A stretch of DNA of 64,000 bases from a virus. Under the pieces are notes generated by a model. The model searched no databases. It saw only the letters and a program-made list of their open reading frames with translations, and had not been told where the DNA came from. The stretch lies in the IMG/VR virus record IMGVR_UViG_3300032783_000063, positions 37,306 through 101,305 of that record, one strand, 5' to 3'. The position numbers were made by a program, and so were the translations under genes. Shown here piece after piece: positions 47,407-57,000 of the stretch (positions are counted from its first letter, which is position 1; each line of letters starts with the position of its first letter).

Positions 47407-47634
47407 TTAGGTAGTTGGCGGACCGGGCGCCGGGGGCGGCGCGGCATGTGACGGCGGCCGCGGCCCTGTCGGGGACACCTGCTGGCGCACCGTCACCCCG
47501 AGGACAGCCAGCAGCGCCGACAGGACCGCTGCCACCACCTGCGCGGACGCGCCGAACCCGTACGCGGTCGCCAGCGCGACGATGATCTGTATGACAGCGG
47601 CAGCAAGGACGGGTTCCTGCCGCAGCAGTTTCAG
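47407..47634 (-). CDS. holin-like membrane protein with apparent CTG start
   Basis: Reads LKLLRQEPVLAAAVIQIIVALATAYGFGASAQVVAAVLSALLAVLGVTVRQQVSP..., two membrane helices and a Pro-rich tail, the usual actinophage holin pattern, and it directly follows the endolysin. The frame has no ATG, GTG or TTG between the endolysin stop (47647-47649) and the helix; AGGAGG stands 8 bases before CTG 47634. Holins time lysis by opening the membrane. Contains TGTCATACA in codons VIQ. Confidence 0.65.
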   Translation of the reverse strand: MKLLRQEPVLAAAVIQIIVALATAYGFGASAQVVAAVLSALLAVLGVTVRQQVSPTGPRPPSHAAPPPAPGPPTT

Positions 47635-47646
47635 GACAGTGGCCTC

Positions 47647-48438
47647 CTAGGCGGACGGCAGGTACAGGGTCAGTCCCGGCGGCATGTGCGTGCCCGGCGG
47701 GACCTGGCCCAGGAAGATCTGGTTCACGTAGTCGCCGAAGGCTGCGTTCTGGGCCGGGGTGCCGGACAGGGCGGTCTGCCGGATGATCGCCGCAGGGGTG
47801 ATGTGATGCTCGGCGGCGAGCTCGGCGAGGGAGTCCATGCCGATGGTGACGTGGGCGACGACAACATGCGGCGGCGGCGTGCCTGAGCGGATGGCCAGCG
47901 CCCGGGCGATGATCTCCGTCCGCTGTGCCATGCGGACCCTGCCGGGACAGTCGTGGCCGCCCCAGGCTGCGCCGCCGTCCACGTGGAAGAGGATCCCGCG
48001 GCCGCCGTCCGGGTCGTCCGCCGGCGCGAGGGGCCAGCCGTCGAACGCGCTCATGGCCTCGAACACCTGGGCGGAGGCGGTGAGCTGCGCGTCAGTCATC
48101 GGATTGGCCGGGTTGCCCTGGTCCTCGTGCTCGACGCCGCGGTAATGGGGGTTGCCGGCGCACTGGGTCCACGCCATCCAGTCGTGCCCCAGGGTGCCGT
48201 ACTGGTGAATCCCGCCCGTTACGGAGATGCTGAAGTAAGCGCTGGCCTGGGCCGCGGGGTTGTTGAACTCTTCTATGACGTTGTGCTCGTAGCCGACCTC
48301 GGTGTGGATGACCCCGCCCCAGGCTGTCCCGAAGCCGCCCGGCGTGCCGTTCGGCGTGGGCATGGGGTCGTTCCAGGTGATGGCCGCCGGGCCGCGGAGC
48401 AGGCCGTCATCGCCGATCGTGAGCCTGCCTGCAGGCAT
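47647..48438 (-). CDS. endolysin, N-acetylmuramoyl-L-alanine amidase
   Basis: 263 residues. Amidase_2/PGRP fold: GVIHTEVG with zinc ligand H45, the central HxxYRGVEHED region, and AWGGHDCPGRVR with the second His and Cys ligands (about 161-163). The C-terminus (TIGMDSLAELAAEHHITPAAIIRQTALSG...YVNQIFLGQVPPGTHMPPGLTLYLP) is LysM-like wall binding. It cleaves peptidoglycan at lysis. Confidence 0.85.
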   Translation of the reverse strand: MPAGRLTIGDDGLLRGPAAITWNDPMPTPNGTPGGFGTAWGGVIHTEVGYEHNVIEEFNNPAAQASAYFSISVTGGIHQYGTLGHDWMAWTQCAGNPHYRGVEHEDQGNPANPMTDAQLTASAQVFEAMSAFDGWPLAPADDPDGGRGILFHVDGGAAWGGHDCPGRVRMAQRTEIIARALAIRSGTPPPHVVVAHVTIGMDSLAELAAEHHITPAAIIRQTALSGTPAQNAAFGDYVNQIFLGQVPPGTHMPPGLTLYLPSA

Positions 48439-48447
48439 CCTGCCCCC

Positions 48448-48543
48448 TCAACGACGGGTGATGAACCGGGACACGAGGATCCACACTGTGATCACGATGA
48501 CGAGCACGACGGCGCTGTCCGGCACGCCCGGCACCAGCACCAC
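48448..48543 (-). CDS. 31-aa membrane peptide next to endolysin
   Basis: AGGAGAT precedes GTG 48543. VVLVPGVPDSAVVLVIVITVWILVSRFITRR is one membrane helix with a basic end. Size and position suggest a lysis accessory (antiholin-like), by context. Confidence 0.5.
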   Translation of the reverse strand: MVLVPGVPDSAVVLVIVITVWILVSRFITRR

Positions 48544-48548
48544 ATCTC

Positions 48549-49070
48549 CTACTTGAGCTTGAGAAACAGGATGATCACGGAGATGACGGCGATGACCAGG
48601 GAGATGATCGCGACCAGCTGGGCGTTCGCCCCGGATTTCCCCCGTGACTTGTCCGCCTCGGCCTCGAGCTTGTCGATGCGGTCTTTCACCGACGCGGTGG
48701 CCTGGGCGAGGAGACGTTCCCAGTTGCCGCGGTCGGCGTTGATGCGCCGGTCGATCGAATCCTGGGCGGCTTCGAACATGTCGCGGGAGACCATCCGGGC
48801 GGCCTGGTCGGAGATCTGCAGCCGGAACTCGTTCATGCCGTCGAGCCGCCGCTCGAGAGCCGTGTCGGCGGCGGCGGTCTGTTCTTTCCCGTCGAGGAAC
48901 CGCTGTTCGACTTCGCGCTGGAAGGACGCGAACCGCCGGTCGATTTCATCCTGGATGTTCTGGAACCGGATGTCAGCGGCGTGTTCGTGGGATGCCATCT
49001 GAGCGTCGATGGTCTGGCGGGCCAGGACGAGCTGCGCGGCGATTGCTTCGGCCGGGTCGTGCCGGGGCAT
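48549..49070 (-). CDS. coiled-coil protein with C-terminal membrane anchor
   Basis: ATG 49070 follows GCGGGAGCAGTTC. 173 residues: a long charged coiled coil (IDAQMASHEHAADIRFQNIQDEIDRRFASFQREVEQRF...MVSRDMFEAAQDSIDRRINADRGNWERLLAQATASVKDRIDKLEAE) and a terminal helix LVAIISLVIAVISVIILFLKLK. Similar proteins sit in actinophage lysis cassettes, where a role in membrane disruption has been suggested. Confidence 0.65.
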   Translation of the reverse strand: MPRHDPAEAIAAQLVLARQTIDAQMASHEHAADIRFQNIQDEIDRRFASFQREVEQRFLDGKEQTAAADTALERRLDGMNEFRLQISDQAARMVSRDMFEAAQDSIDRRINADRGNWERLLAQATASVKDRIDKLEAEADKSRGKSGANAQLVAIISLVIAVISVIILFLKLK

Positions 49071-49089
49071 GAACTGCTCCCGCAATAGA

Positions 49090-49105
49090 TGTTTCACGTG
49101 AAACC
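49090..49105. other. parS-like ParB-binding site
   Basis: TGTTTCACGTGAAACC contains the perfect 14-bp GTTTCACGTGAAAC recognised by actinobacterial ParB. It lies in the only sizeable gap (49071-49226) of the late module. It may recruit host or element ParB. Confidence 0.75.
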
Positions 49106-49226
49106 AGGCGGCCAGGGGCGGGACCACGCGCTCTGCGGCGGCTCTCGCGCGCCGCGTCTCTGCCTGTCGCTAAACCCGTTCCGGCTGGGTTCCCCAGCTT
49201 CCCCTCGTTACCGGCGCGTCGGCCGC

Positions 49227-49790
49227 TCAGGTTTCCCACCCTGCCGCGGTGTTCCAGTCCCACCAGTCCGACGGCTGGATCCGCTCGCTCGTGCCAGCAG
49301 GCCGCGGCAGGCCCAGCGACCGGTACACCCACGCCGCCGCGGACGAGCACACCAGATGCCCCGGCGCCTGATGCGACTTGTCCGCCCAGCCCCACCACAG
49401 ATCCAGCAGCACCGCCAGCGACCCCAGGTGCAGGTCGTCGAGGCCGTCGGCGAAAATCCCGCCCGCCCAGTCATAGCCCACGCCGAGGAGGCCGGCTGCG
49501 ACGGTGGCGATGGTGACCCGCTGCGCCTCGGTGCGCGGCTGGGCGGAGTTGGAGTTCCCGAACTTCGCGAACGGCCCGCGGGTGTACTTGGCCATGTCCA
49601 CCCAGCCGACCCCGCCGGGGCGCCCCTCGATCCCCCACCAGCGTTTCCGGATGTCCCGGTGGTGGACGATCGCGACATGGGAGGCGAGGTTCGATTTCCC
49701 GCCGAGGGCCTCGGTGAACCGGATGACATCAGCGGCCCATCCGGATGTCCTGACGGCGATCACGTCCCCGACGGCGAGCTCGCCGATCAA
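49227..49790 (-). CDS. permuted NlpC/P60 (papain-like) family protein
   Basis: 187 residues. GDVIAVRTSGWAADVIRFTEALGGKSNLASHVAIVHH places a catalytic-type His in SHVAIV near residue 38, and GHLVCSSAAAWVYRSLGL supplies the Cys after it, the circularly permuted order of YiiX-like/lecithin-retinol-acyltransferase-type amidases. It could trim wall peptides or act in the tail tip. Confidence 0.65.
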   Translation of the reverse strand: MIGELAVGDVIAVRTSGWAADVIRFTEALGGKSNLASHVAIVHHRDIRKRWWGIEGRPGGVGWVDMAKYTRGPFAKFGNSNSAQPRTEAQRVTIATVAAGLLGVGYDWAGGIFADGLDDLHLGSLAVLLDLWWGWADKSHQAPGHLVCSSAAAWVYRSLGLPRPAGTSERIQPSDWWDWNTAAGWET

Positions 49791-49797
49791 CAGCCCC

Positions 49798-51030
49798 TCA
49801 TTTCTTCTTGTGATGCTTCGCGCCAGTCCACTTAACCCATTTCGCTCCCGTGGGCGTGCGCACCAGATGATACCCGGGGGTGGCGATCCAGCCTTTGTGA
49901 TGACCGCCCCAGTGCCCCGGCGCCCGCGGGATCTTCACCGGCGGGATCGTCGTCGACACCGCGGACAGCATGTTCGTCACGGACAGGTTCAGTGACTGGA
50001 ACGGGGTGATCGTCAGGGTCTGCGCGGCGTCGTCGTAGGCGACTGCGCCGGACAGGAACGTCACCGGGCCGGGGACGATCTCCCCGCCGTACCCGTAGTC
50101 GGTGAGGATGACCTTGTAAACGTGGCCGGCCTGTTCCGTGCCGATGTCGACTGGCTGGCCGCCGAGGGTGAGGACCTCGCCGTGGCGGGCGGTGAACGGC
50201 CCCGCGAAACTGGCCCGCTGGTAGCGGGCGAGGATGTTCGCGGCGTCGGTGGTGATGGTGCCGGAGGTCTGGTAGCCGGCTGAGGAGAAATCCTCGTACG
50301 CTTCCTGGACCCCGTGCTTCGTGATGGACGCCGGGGTGGTGACGTTCACCGTCGAGAACGTCGCGGCGGATGCGCCGTCGAGGGAGTTCTGATAGCGGAC
50401 ATACAGGGAGTTGATGTCCCCGCCGAGCGTCCGCGCGACGGGGGTCGCGGAAATCAGCACCCGGTCCGCCATGGCGGGCAGCGGGAAGATCGACAGGACG
50501 TTGCCCTGCGGGGTGACGCGCACATACCAGACCTGGCCGCCGGACGTGCAGCACATATTCAGGAGATCGGTGATGGTCTGCGAGCCCTGGTCGACGACCT
50601 GCCCGAACCACAGGCCGGTGTTGGACAGGCCGGGGTTGACCCAGCGGAGCCCGCGGGTGATGGCGGCGTTGATGTGAGAGTTAACGTCGGTCCAGTGCGG
50701 GACGGTCCAGAAGTCCAGGAAATCGGTTCCGAGGTTCCCGGCGCCGTTCGCGGTGATCGTCCACCCGTCCGGGCCGGGAGACGGCTCGAGGAGCTTCCCG
50801 TCCCAGACGGCCTGGCCGCCGCGGTAAACCCGGACGGTCCGCCCGGGGTCGAGGGCGTCGGTGCGGAACCTCGCGTCCGCCTGCAGGGTGCAGGTGAGCT
50901 GGTCCGGGCCGCCGGGCAGCGCATACGAGTAGGCGGCCGGGGTGACATGGCCGAGAGCGCCCAGCCACCGCTGATGGGTGCCGGCGGGGGTCTGCGTCAT
51001 GACCTGGGAGATGCCCGGCTCGCCGATCAT
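49798..51030 (-). CDS. minor tail (baseplate hub-like) protein
   Basis: 410 residues; beta-rich start (HQRWLGALGHVTPAAYSYALPGGPDQLTCTLQADARFRTDALDPGRTVRVYRGGQAVWDGKLLEP) typical of siphovirus tail-tip hub proteins, with a basic His/Lys-rich C-terminus ending KHHKKK. Located downstream of the tape measure and Dit-like genes, the standard order. Confidence 0.7.
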   Translation of the reverse strand: MIGEPGISQVMTQTPAGTHQRWLGALGHVTPAAYSYALPGGPDQLTCTLQADARFRTDALDPGRTVRVYRGGQAVWDGKLLEPSPGPDGWTITANGAGNLGTDFLDFWTVPHWTDVNSHINAAITRGLRWVNPGLSNTGLWFGQVVDQGSQTITDLLNMCCTSGGQVWYVRVTPQGNVLSIFPLPAMADRVLISATPVARTLGGDINSLYVRYQNSLDGASAATFSTVNVTTPASITKHGVQEAYEDFSSAGYQTSGTITTDAANILARYQRASFAGPFTARHGEVLTLGGQPVDIGTEQAGHVYKVILTDYGYGGEIVPGPVTFLSGAVAYDDAAQTLTITPFQSLNLSVTNMLSAVSTTIPPVKIPRAPGHWGGHHKGWIATPGYHLVRTPTGAKWVKWTGAKHHKKK

Positions 51031-51039
51031 CCGGGCCCC

Positions 51040-51480
51040 CTAGAAGGCGTAGGCGTTGAGCGGGTAGATCGTGTTCCAGGCGACTGCGGTCACGCTCGAG
51101 TCGACCCGCTGGCAGGAACACACCCCGTTTGTGCCGATGAACAGGTACGGGACGTTCACGATGGCACTGGTGCCGCCGGTTGTGGCGAGCGGGATCCGGA
51201 CCGGGGCGTTCTGCGGCTGGAAATCACCCGGCAGGGTGCCCATGATCTGGGTGCCGTTCGCTGTCGTCCCGGTGTTCAGGTAACCGCAGGTGAGAACCAG
51301 GTTCACGGCGCCGATAGAAGACGGGAGCAGCAGGAACGCGGCGTGCAGGTCACCGGTCTCGTTGGTCCAGCCGTTCTGGCCGTTGGCGAGCCACCACTGG
51401 CCCGGGTCGGTCCAGGATCCGAGCTGGCCGATGAGGCTGTTGAGCCGGTTTTCCGTCGCAATCGACTTCTCAGATGTCAT
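51040..51480 (-). CDS. minor tail/fibre protein (146 aa)
   Basis: TSEKSIATENRLNSLIGQLGSWTDPGQWWLANGQNGWTNETGDLHAAFLLLPSS...: short N-terminal helix and beta-rich body with repeated Gly/Thr, as in small tail-tip proteins. ATGA overlap with the large tail gene upstream. Confidence 0.6.
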   Translation of the reverse strand: MTSEKSIATENRLNSLIGQLGSWTDPGQWWLANGQNGWTNETGDLHAAFLLLPSSIGAVNLVLTCGYLNTGTTANGTQIMGTLPGDFQPQNAPVRIPLATTGGTSAIVNVPYLFIGTNGVCSCQRVDSSVTAVAWNTIYPLNAYAF

Positions 51481-54032
51481 GCGAAACGGTCATTCCACCA
51501 TCTAGGCCAGTATGTGAGCTGGACGGACGGCGCCCCGCCCGTTGAGTACACCAGCAGCTGCTGGTTGTTGTCCGGGTCGACGCCGATGCCCGGGCCGGAC
51601 ACGATGGCCCGGTCCAGGAGACTCACCGCCGCGGACCGGTCGAACACTGAGCCCATGATCAGGCCCAGGTCCTGGTCGACGGTCGGCTCGTCCAGGTAAT
51701 AGTTCGCGTACCCGGTGGGGGACTGGATGATGACCGTTGATCCCATCGTGTCAAGGAACAGGACGTCCTGGAATGTGTCGGAGGTGTCGGTGGATGTGAT
51801 GGCCACGGTGAAGTAGGCGGCGAAGTTGTCGGGGGCGAGGGCGTTGACGGGGAGCGTGACCTCGCCGAGGATGGCCATCTGCGATGGCAGGCTGCTGGGG
51901 GTGACCGTAGCGGACGCTGACGTGGTGTAGGACGCTCCGCCGCTGGGCTGTTCCCACTGGGTGACGGTGACGGTGAGGGTTCTCGGGGTTGTCGGGCTGT
52001 CCCAGACGTTGGCGACGAGGACGACGGTGTAGGTGCCGGCGAACCTGGCGTTGAGGGACGGGACGAGGGACGGGACGGGGTACTGGCTGGTGCCGTCGGG
52101 GGTGTCGTCGGGGCCGGGGGAGACGAACGGGCACAGGGTGTCGGGGGCGCCGGGTGCGGGCCGGTGGGCGAGGAGGGTGTTGGAGGTCTGCGGGTACAGG
52201 TAGGTGAGGACGACCTGGCCGTTTGCACCGTCGGCGGCGTTGCCGTTCGGGCTGCCCCCGCCGCCGCCGCCGCCGGGCCAGATGCCGTGCTTGGCGGGGC
52301 TGACGCCGGTTTTGCCAAGGCCGTGTCCGCCCGCGCCGCCGGTCCACCCGGGCGTGCCGCCCGCGCCGCCGGTGCCTCCCGTCCCGCCTGCGGTGGCGCC
52401 CCCGTCGCCGCCGTCGCCGCCCGCGCCGCCGGTGCCGCCCCCGCCGCCGCCTCCGCCGCCGCCGCCGCCGGTATACGCCAGGCCGCCCGCGCCGCCGTCG
52501 TAATGCACCGGCGCAGCCGACCCGGTGCCGCCGAGTCCGCCGACGCTGCCGGTGCCGTTCGTCCCGCCGTGAGCGGTTACCGTCACTGAATCGCCGGTGA
52601 ACTCGGATACGCCCGCGCTGCCCCCGCCGCCGCCGCCGACCCCGGCACCGCCGGACACGGTGAAACTGTAGATATTCCCCGGGGTTACCGCGACCGCAGG
52701 GTCATATGCGGCCTCGCCACCGCCGCCACCAGCGCCGGACCCGCCGATCGGGCCGGGTGCGCCCGCGCCGCCGCCGCCCGTGCATTCCACCGCGACCGTC
52801 GTCACGCCGTACGGCGCGGTCCACTGGAAATTCCCGGCCGTGGTAAACGTCTGGGTGGTCTCCACCAGGGAACCGCCGCCGCCACCCGGCAGCTGGAACT
52901 GCCACGACGCGGGCCCGCGTGCCGTGCCGACGATCCCCGCCAGGTCATAGACGGCGCCGCGGACCGGGGCGAGATCCTGCTCGACCGGCGGCGGCACCGC
53001 ATACAGGTCATCCAGGTAGAAGTTCGTGTACCGCAGGTCCCCGCCGCCCATGTTCGTGACCTGCACCGTGTATCCGGCGACCGCAGTGAAATCGAACGCG
53101 AGCGCGGCGACAGTCAGGGTCGGGAACGGGATCCGGATTTTCGTCCACTTCGGGGCAGCGGCCTGGTCCGACCCGAGGACCACCACGGATTTCGCGAACG
53201 ACAGGGTGTTCGCTGAACTGTCGGTGAGGGTGAACGCGAACCGGACCGGGCCGCCTGCCCGGCACCAGGCGCCGAAGAAATGGGTGGACGAGAACCCGGT
53301 CCACATGGTGATCGCGGCGAGGCCGGTCAGGTCCAGGTCCAGTCCGGTGACCGTGTAAGAGGGGTGGACGCCCGTCCCGTCAGGGTGGGCGCCGGGCGGC
53401 GGCCACCACGCTGACGACCCTGACGGCCCGGCTGTGGCCTGCGTCCACCCGGAGGCGGTCACCGACGTGAAATCGTCGATCAGCACCGGTGCGGCCGGGG
53501 CGGTCTGCCCGGAGATCGGCGACGGGAAATCCACGACGACGGGCAGGTCCGACCGGGCGTACGGGAGGGCCTGGAACGTGAGGGTCAGCTGGCCGTACGG
53601 GTGCAGGTTGTACTGGTCCGGGCCGCCCCATTTGATCACGGATGCCTGGGCGCGGAAACAGTCGAACAGCAGCGGCATCAGGCTGGTGTTCCCCGCGTAC
53701 GGCCCGGTCGTGTCGCGGGTCCACCGCATCGTCCAGGTCTGCTGGTTGATCGCGGACAGGAGCACTTCGCGGGCAGCGGCGAGGGTGTAGAAGTCCGGGG
53801 CGGTGATCAGGACGGGGAGGGTGATGGTGCGGTTGGAGGCGCGGTACCCGAACGGTCGTTCCCCGTCGAGGAGCAGCGAGGCGACCATGTCGGTGGTGGG
53901 TGCGGGGGCGCCGAGGTCGTAGCCGGGCTGGAGGCGGAAGGATGCGCCGGGACACCGCGGGTCGGTGGACTGGACCCCGCCGACCGCGCCGATGAGCTCG
54001 ATCGCGTTCGCGAGGATGAGGCTGTCCGTTAT
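51477..54032 (-). CDS. distal-tail protein with glycine-rich adhesin domain, apparent ATA start
   Basis: The frame opens at 54032 with ATA ACG GAC AGC CTC ATC, giving MTDSLILANAIELIGAVGG...CPGASFRLQPGYDLG...DGERPFGYRASNRTITLPVLITAPDFYTLAAAREVLL, a distal-tail (Dit-like) start. ATG 53888 would delete 48 of these residues. GGGGGGTGAG precedes the ATA. The middle (about 420-620) is a Gly-rich domain with many GGGG and GGTGG runs, like polyglycine receptor-binding modules. Total 851 residues. Confidence 0.7.
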   Translation of the reverse strand: MTDSLILANAIELIGAVGGVQSTDPRCPGASFRLQPGYDLGAPAPTTDMVASLLLDGERPFGYRASNRTITLPVLITAPDFYTLAAAREVLLSAINQQTWTMRWTRDTTGPYAGNTSLMPLLFDCFRAQASVIKWGGPDQYNLHPYGQLTLTFQALPYARSDLPVVVDFPSPISGQTAPAAPVLIDDFTSVTASGWTQATAGPSGSSAWWPPPGAHPDGTGVHPSYTVTGLDLDLTGLAAITMWTGFSSTHFFGAWCRAGGPVRFAFTLTDSSANTLSFAKSVVVLGSDQAAAPKWTKIRIPFPTLTVAALAFDFTAVAGYTVQVTNMGGGDLRYTNFYLDDLYAVPPPVEQDLAPVRGAVYDLAGIVGTARGPASWQFQLPGGGGGSLVETTQTFTTAGNFQWTAPYGVTTVAVECTGGGGAGAPGPIGGSGAGGGGGEAAYDPAVAVTPGNIYSFTVSGGAGVGGGGGGSAGVSEFTGDSVTVTAHGGTNGTGSVGGLGGTGSAAPVHYDGGAGGLAYTGGGGGGGGGGGGTGGAGGDGGDGGATAGGTGGTGGAGGTPGWTGGAGGHGLGKTGVSPAKHGIWPGGGGGGGSPNGNAADGANGQVVLTYLYPQTSNTLLAHRPAPGAPDTLCPFVSPGPDDTPDGTSQYPVPSLVPSLNARFAGTYTVVLVANVWDSPTTPRTLTVTVTQWEQPSGGASYTTSASATVTPSSLPSQMAILGEVTLPVNALAPDNFAAYFTVAITSTDTSDTFQDVLFLDTMGSTVIIQSPTGYANYYLDEPTVDQDLGLIMGSVFDRSAAVSLLDRAIVSGPGIGVDPDNNQQLLVYSTGGAPSVQLTYWPRWWNDRFA

Positions 54033-54046
54033 GTCCGCTCACCCCC

Positions 54047-57000
54047 CTACCGGTACATGGCGGAATAGCCGGCAGTGCGTGCCGCGCCGCCAAGTGCCCC
54101 CGTGATCCCCGCCGCCGTTGATCCCGGAGCCGCTGCGGCCACGCTGATCAGGGCCGACAGCAGGCCGCACACGTCATCCAGCGACGCCCCGTCCCCCCCG
54201 CCATCGGCGGGGGTGAGGTGCTCGGGTTTCCCGGTGTTGTTCTTCACCAGCGACAGGCCGGGCGGCAGCGTGCCGCCCTTGTCCATCAGGTACGGCTTGT
54301 ACGCCCCCGACTCGTACGTCGTCCACGGCGAGAACCCGTCCGCCGCATGGAACTTGTAAACGGCGGCGCGGGCGTTGTTCATCGGGATCAGCAGGGCCTG
54401 GTTCACGCCCACCGACGGGACGGAATTACCAGGCGTTATCTGCCAAAGGCCCCAGCCGGTCGTCGAGTACGGCTGGCCCTGCTGGACAGCGGACGGCCGG
54501 CGGGCGGATTCCGCGCCGGTGATGGCCTGGGCGATGTTCGCGTACTGGCCGCCGGGGCCGCCCGCAGCCACCCACAGTTTCGCGACGTCTTGCGCCGACA
54601 TGGCCCCCGCCGGGACGGCCCCGCCGCCGCCGCCGAACCCGCCGGGCGGGGTGCCGAACCCGACCGCCCCGCCGAGCCCGGCGACCTGCGTGCCCAGGCC
54701 GGGTGCTTCTGCGTTGACCATCTGCGACGGGGAGATGACGATGCCGACATGGCCGGGGGCGGAGACGGAGCCGCCGTCACCGGAGCCGACGAAGAACGCC
54801 AGGCCGCCGGTGGTCGGGCCTTTCTTCCGGTTCACCCAGTTCCACTGGTCCTGCGATGTCCGCGGTGGGTACAGGTGAAAATGGTTATAAACGTACTCAA
54901 CCATGCCCGAGCAGTCCCAGCCAGATGGGGATGTACCACCCCAGACATAGGGGACCTTGCCCACGAACGACTGGGCGAACTCCGCGATGGCGCTGCCGCT
55001 GCCGGTCGCCGCCCGCGCCGCCGCGATCCCCGCGAGGACGGCGTTCTTCAGCGCTTCAGCGACCTGGTTGTTCTGCGCCTTGTCTTCTTTCACCGTCCAG
55101 TTGCCCAGCCCCGGCGGGCTGGAGCCGACGTAACTGCCGGTGAGGAACCCGGGCACGCCGATCGCCTTGAACAGGCCGGCCAGGCCCTTCGTCCGCTGCT
55201 TGTCGACGACGGTCTCGCCGGGCTCGAGCAGCGCCGGGATGATGTCCCCGCCGCCGAACCCGGGGATTTTCCCGCCTGTCGCGCCGGTCCAGATGCCGGT
55301 GGCGCGGCTGGCGTTCCCCGGCCCGGGCGACCCGGGGAAGATCTGCTTGATCGACCAGTTGCCCGCAGCGGTGTAAGTCATGTCGGTGTAGACATGCTTG
55401 GGGACCTTGCCGTAGGCCGTGGTCAGGTCGTCGACCAGCCGTCTCGCGGTCTGGGCGTTGATCCCGGCGTTTTCCAGGTCGGTGATTACCTGCTGCCGGG
55501 CTTTCTTCGCCGCATCGGAGTCAGCCCCGTTTCTCTTGATGGTCTGGTTGTATTTGTCCAGGTCCGCGTGGCCCTGCCGGGCGTTCCCGGCTGCGGACTC
55601 GATGTCGTAGATGAGCTGCAGCCGGGCTTTGTGTGCCTCTTCGGAGTGGGATCCGTTCTGCTGCACGGCGGTCGTGTACCGGTTGACGTCCGTACGCGCA
55701 GTGTTGGCGTCGACCCCGGCCTGCTCCAGGTCGGACAGCAGCGACTTCCTGGCTGCCTTCGACGCGGCGGACCCGGCCCAGCCTTCGCTGAGCGCGGTGG
55801 TGTACTTGTCCAGCGCCGCCCGGGCAGTGTCGGCGCCTTTCGCCTGGTTCTGGAACTCCTTGAGGATGGCCGTCGTCTGCTTCGCCGCAGGCTCCTTGCT
55901 TTTCTCCAGGGCCTGCGTCCACTCGTTAAGCTTGCCGAGCACCCCGTTGAACGCATTGTCAGCGCTGGCCCTGAAGCCGTCAAACGCCTTCGCGGCGCTT
56001 CTGAGTTTCGGCCCGATCCCCGGCACCCATCCGAACACTTTCGCCAGGGAGTCGATGACCGAACTGACCAGCAGCAGGATCGCATCCATGATGAACTTGG
56101 CGCCCAGGACGACGCCTCCCGCCACGCCGAGCATGACGATCCCGATGTCCTTGATGATGTTCCGGAACTTACTTGACGTGTCATACGCCTTGTAAATCCC
56201 GAACGCCAGCGCCGCGATCCCGATGACGAGAAGAGCGACCGGGTCGGTCAGTATGGCGATTGCAGCTATCGCAAGGTTCAGCCCCTTGACCGCGACCGCT
56301 ACCGCGCCGATCGCCAGGGCGGTCTGCGCGATGCCCTTCCAGTGCTCCGACAGGGCCGCCATCAGCTTGATCACATACGGCATCAGCTTGACGCCGATCG
56401 CGATCGCCAGCGACTGGGCCCGCGCCTCCAGTTCCTTCCACTTCTGCGCCGGGGTCTGCTGCGTTCTCTTCCACGCATCCGCGAACCCGTCCGCGGCCTT
56501 CGTCAGAGCCGGGTACTTCGACTGAAGCCGGTCCAACTGCCCGGCCAGGATCGCGATCCCAGTCCCGGCTTTCTTCCCGAAAATCTGCGTGATCACATCA
56601 CCCTGCTGCTTGGCGGAAATCCCCGCCTCCCGCATGTGCGTGACCAGTTGCTCCACCGCAGGCAGCAGGCCCCCGGACTGCATCGTCTTCGCGAACGACG
56701 CCGCGTTCAGCCCGATCGACTGGAGTTCCTTCGCCCCGGCCTTTGCCGGCACCGCCAGAGCCTGCACCGCCATCCGCAGTTCCGTGCCCGCCTGCGCGCC
56801 GCGGATGTTGTTGTCGCCGAACACCGCCAGCGCCGCGCCCACATCCTTGATGGACAGGCCGTAGCCCTTCACCACAGCCACCATGCCCGTGCCGAACGCA
56901 TCCGCGAGGTCCTGCATCTTCATGTCGCCGACGCCGACGGTCGCGTTCAGCACGCCCATCGCCTGCTGCATGTTCTGCACGCCGGGGATCCCCGCTGCCA

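Noticed and set aside
54218-56176. 652-codon plus-strand ORF opposite the tape measure gene
   Set aside because: It is the high-GC shadow of the tape measure frame: Arg/Gly/Ala-rich with no domain, while the minus strand carries clear phage motifs.
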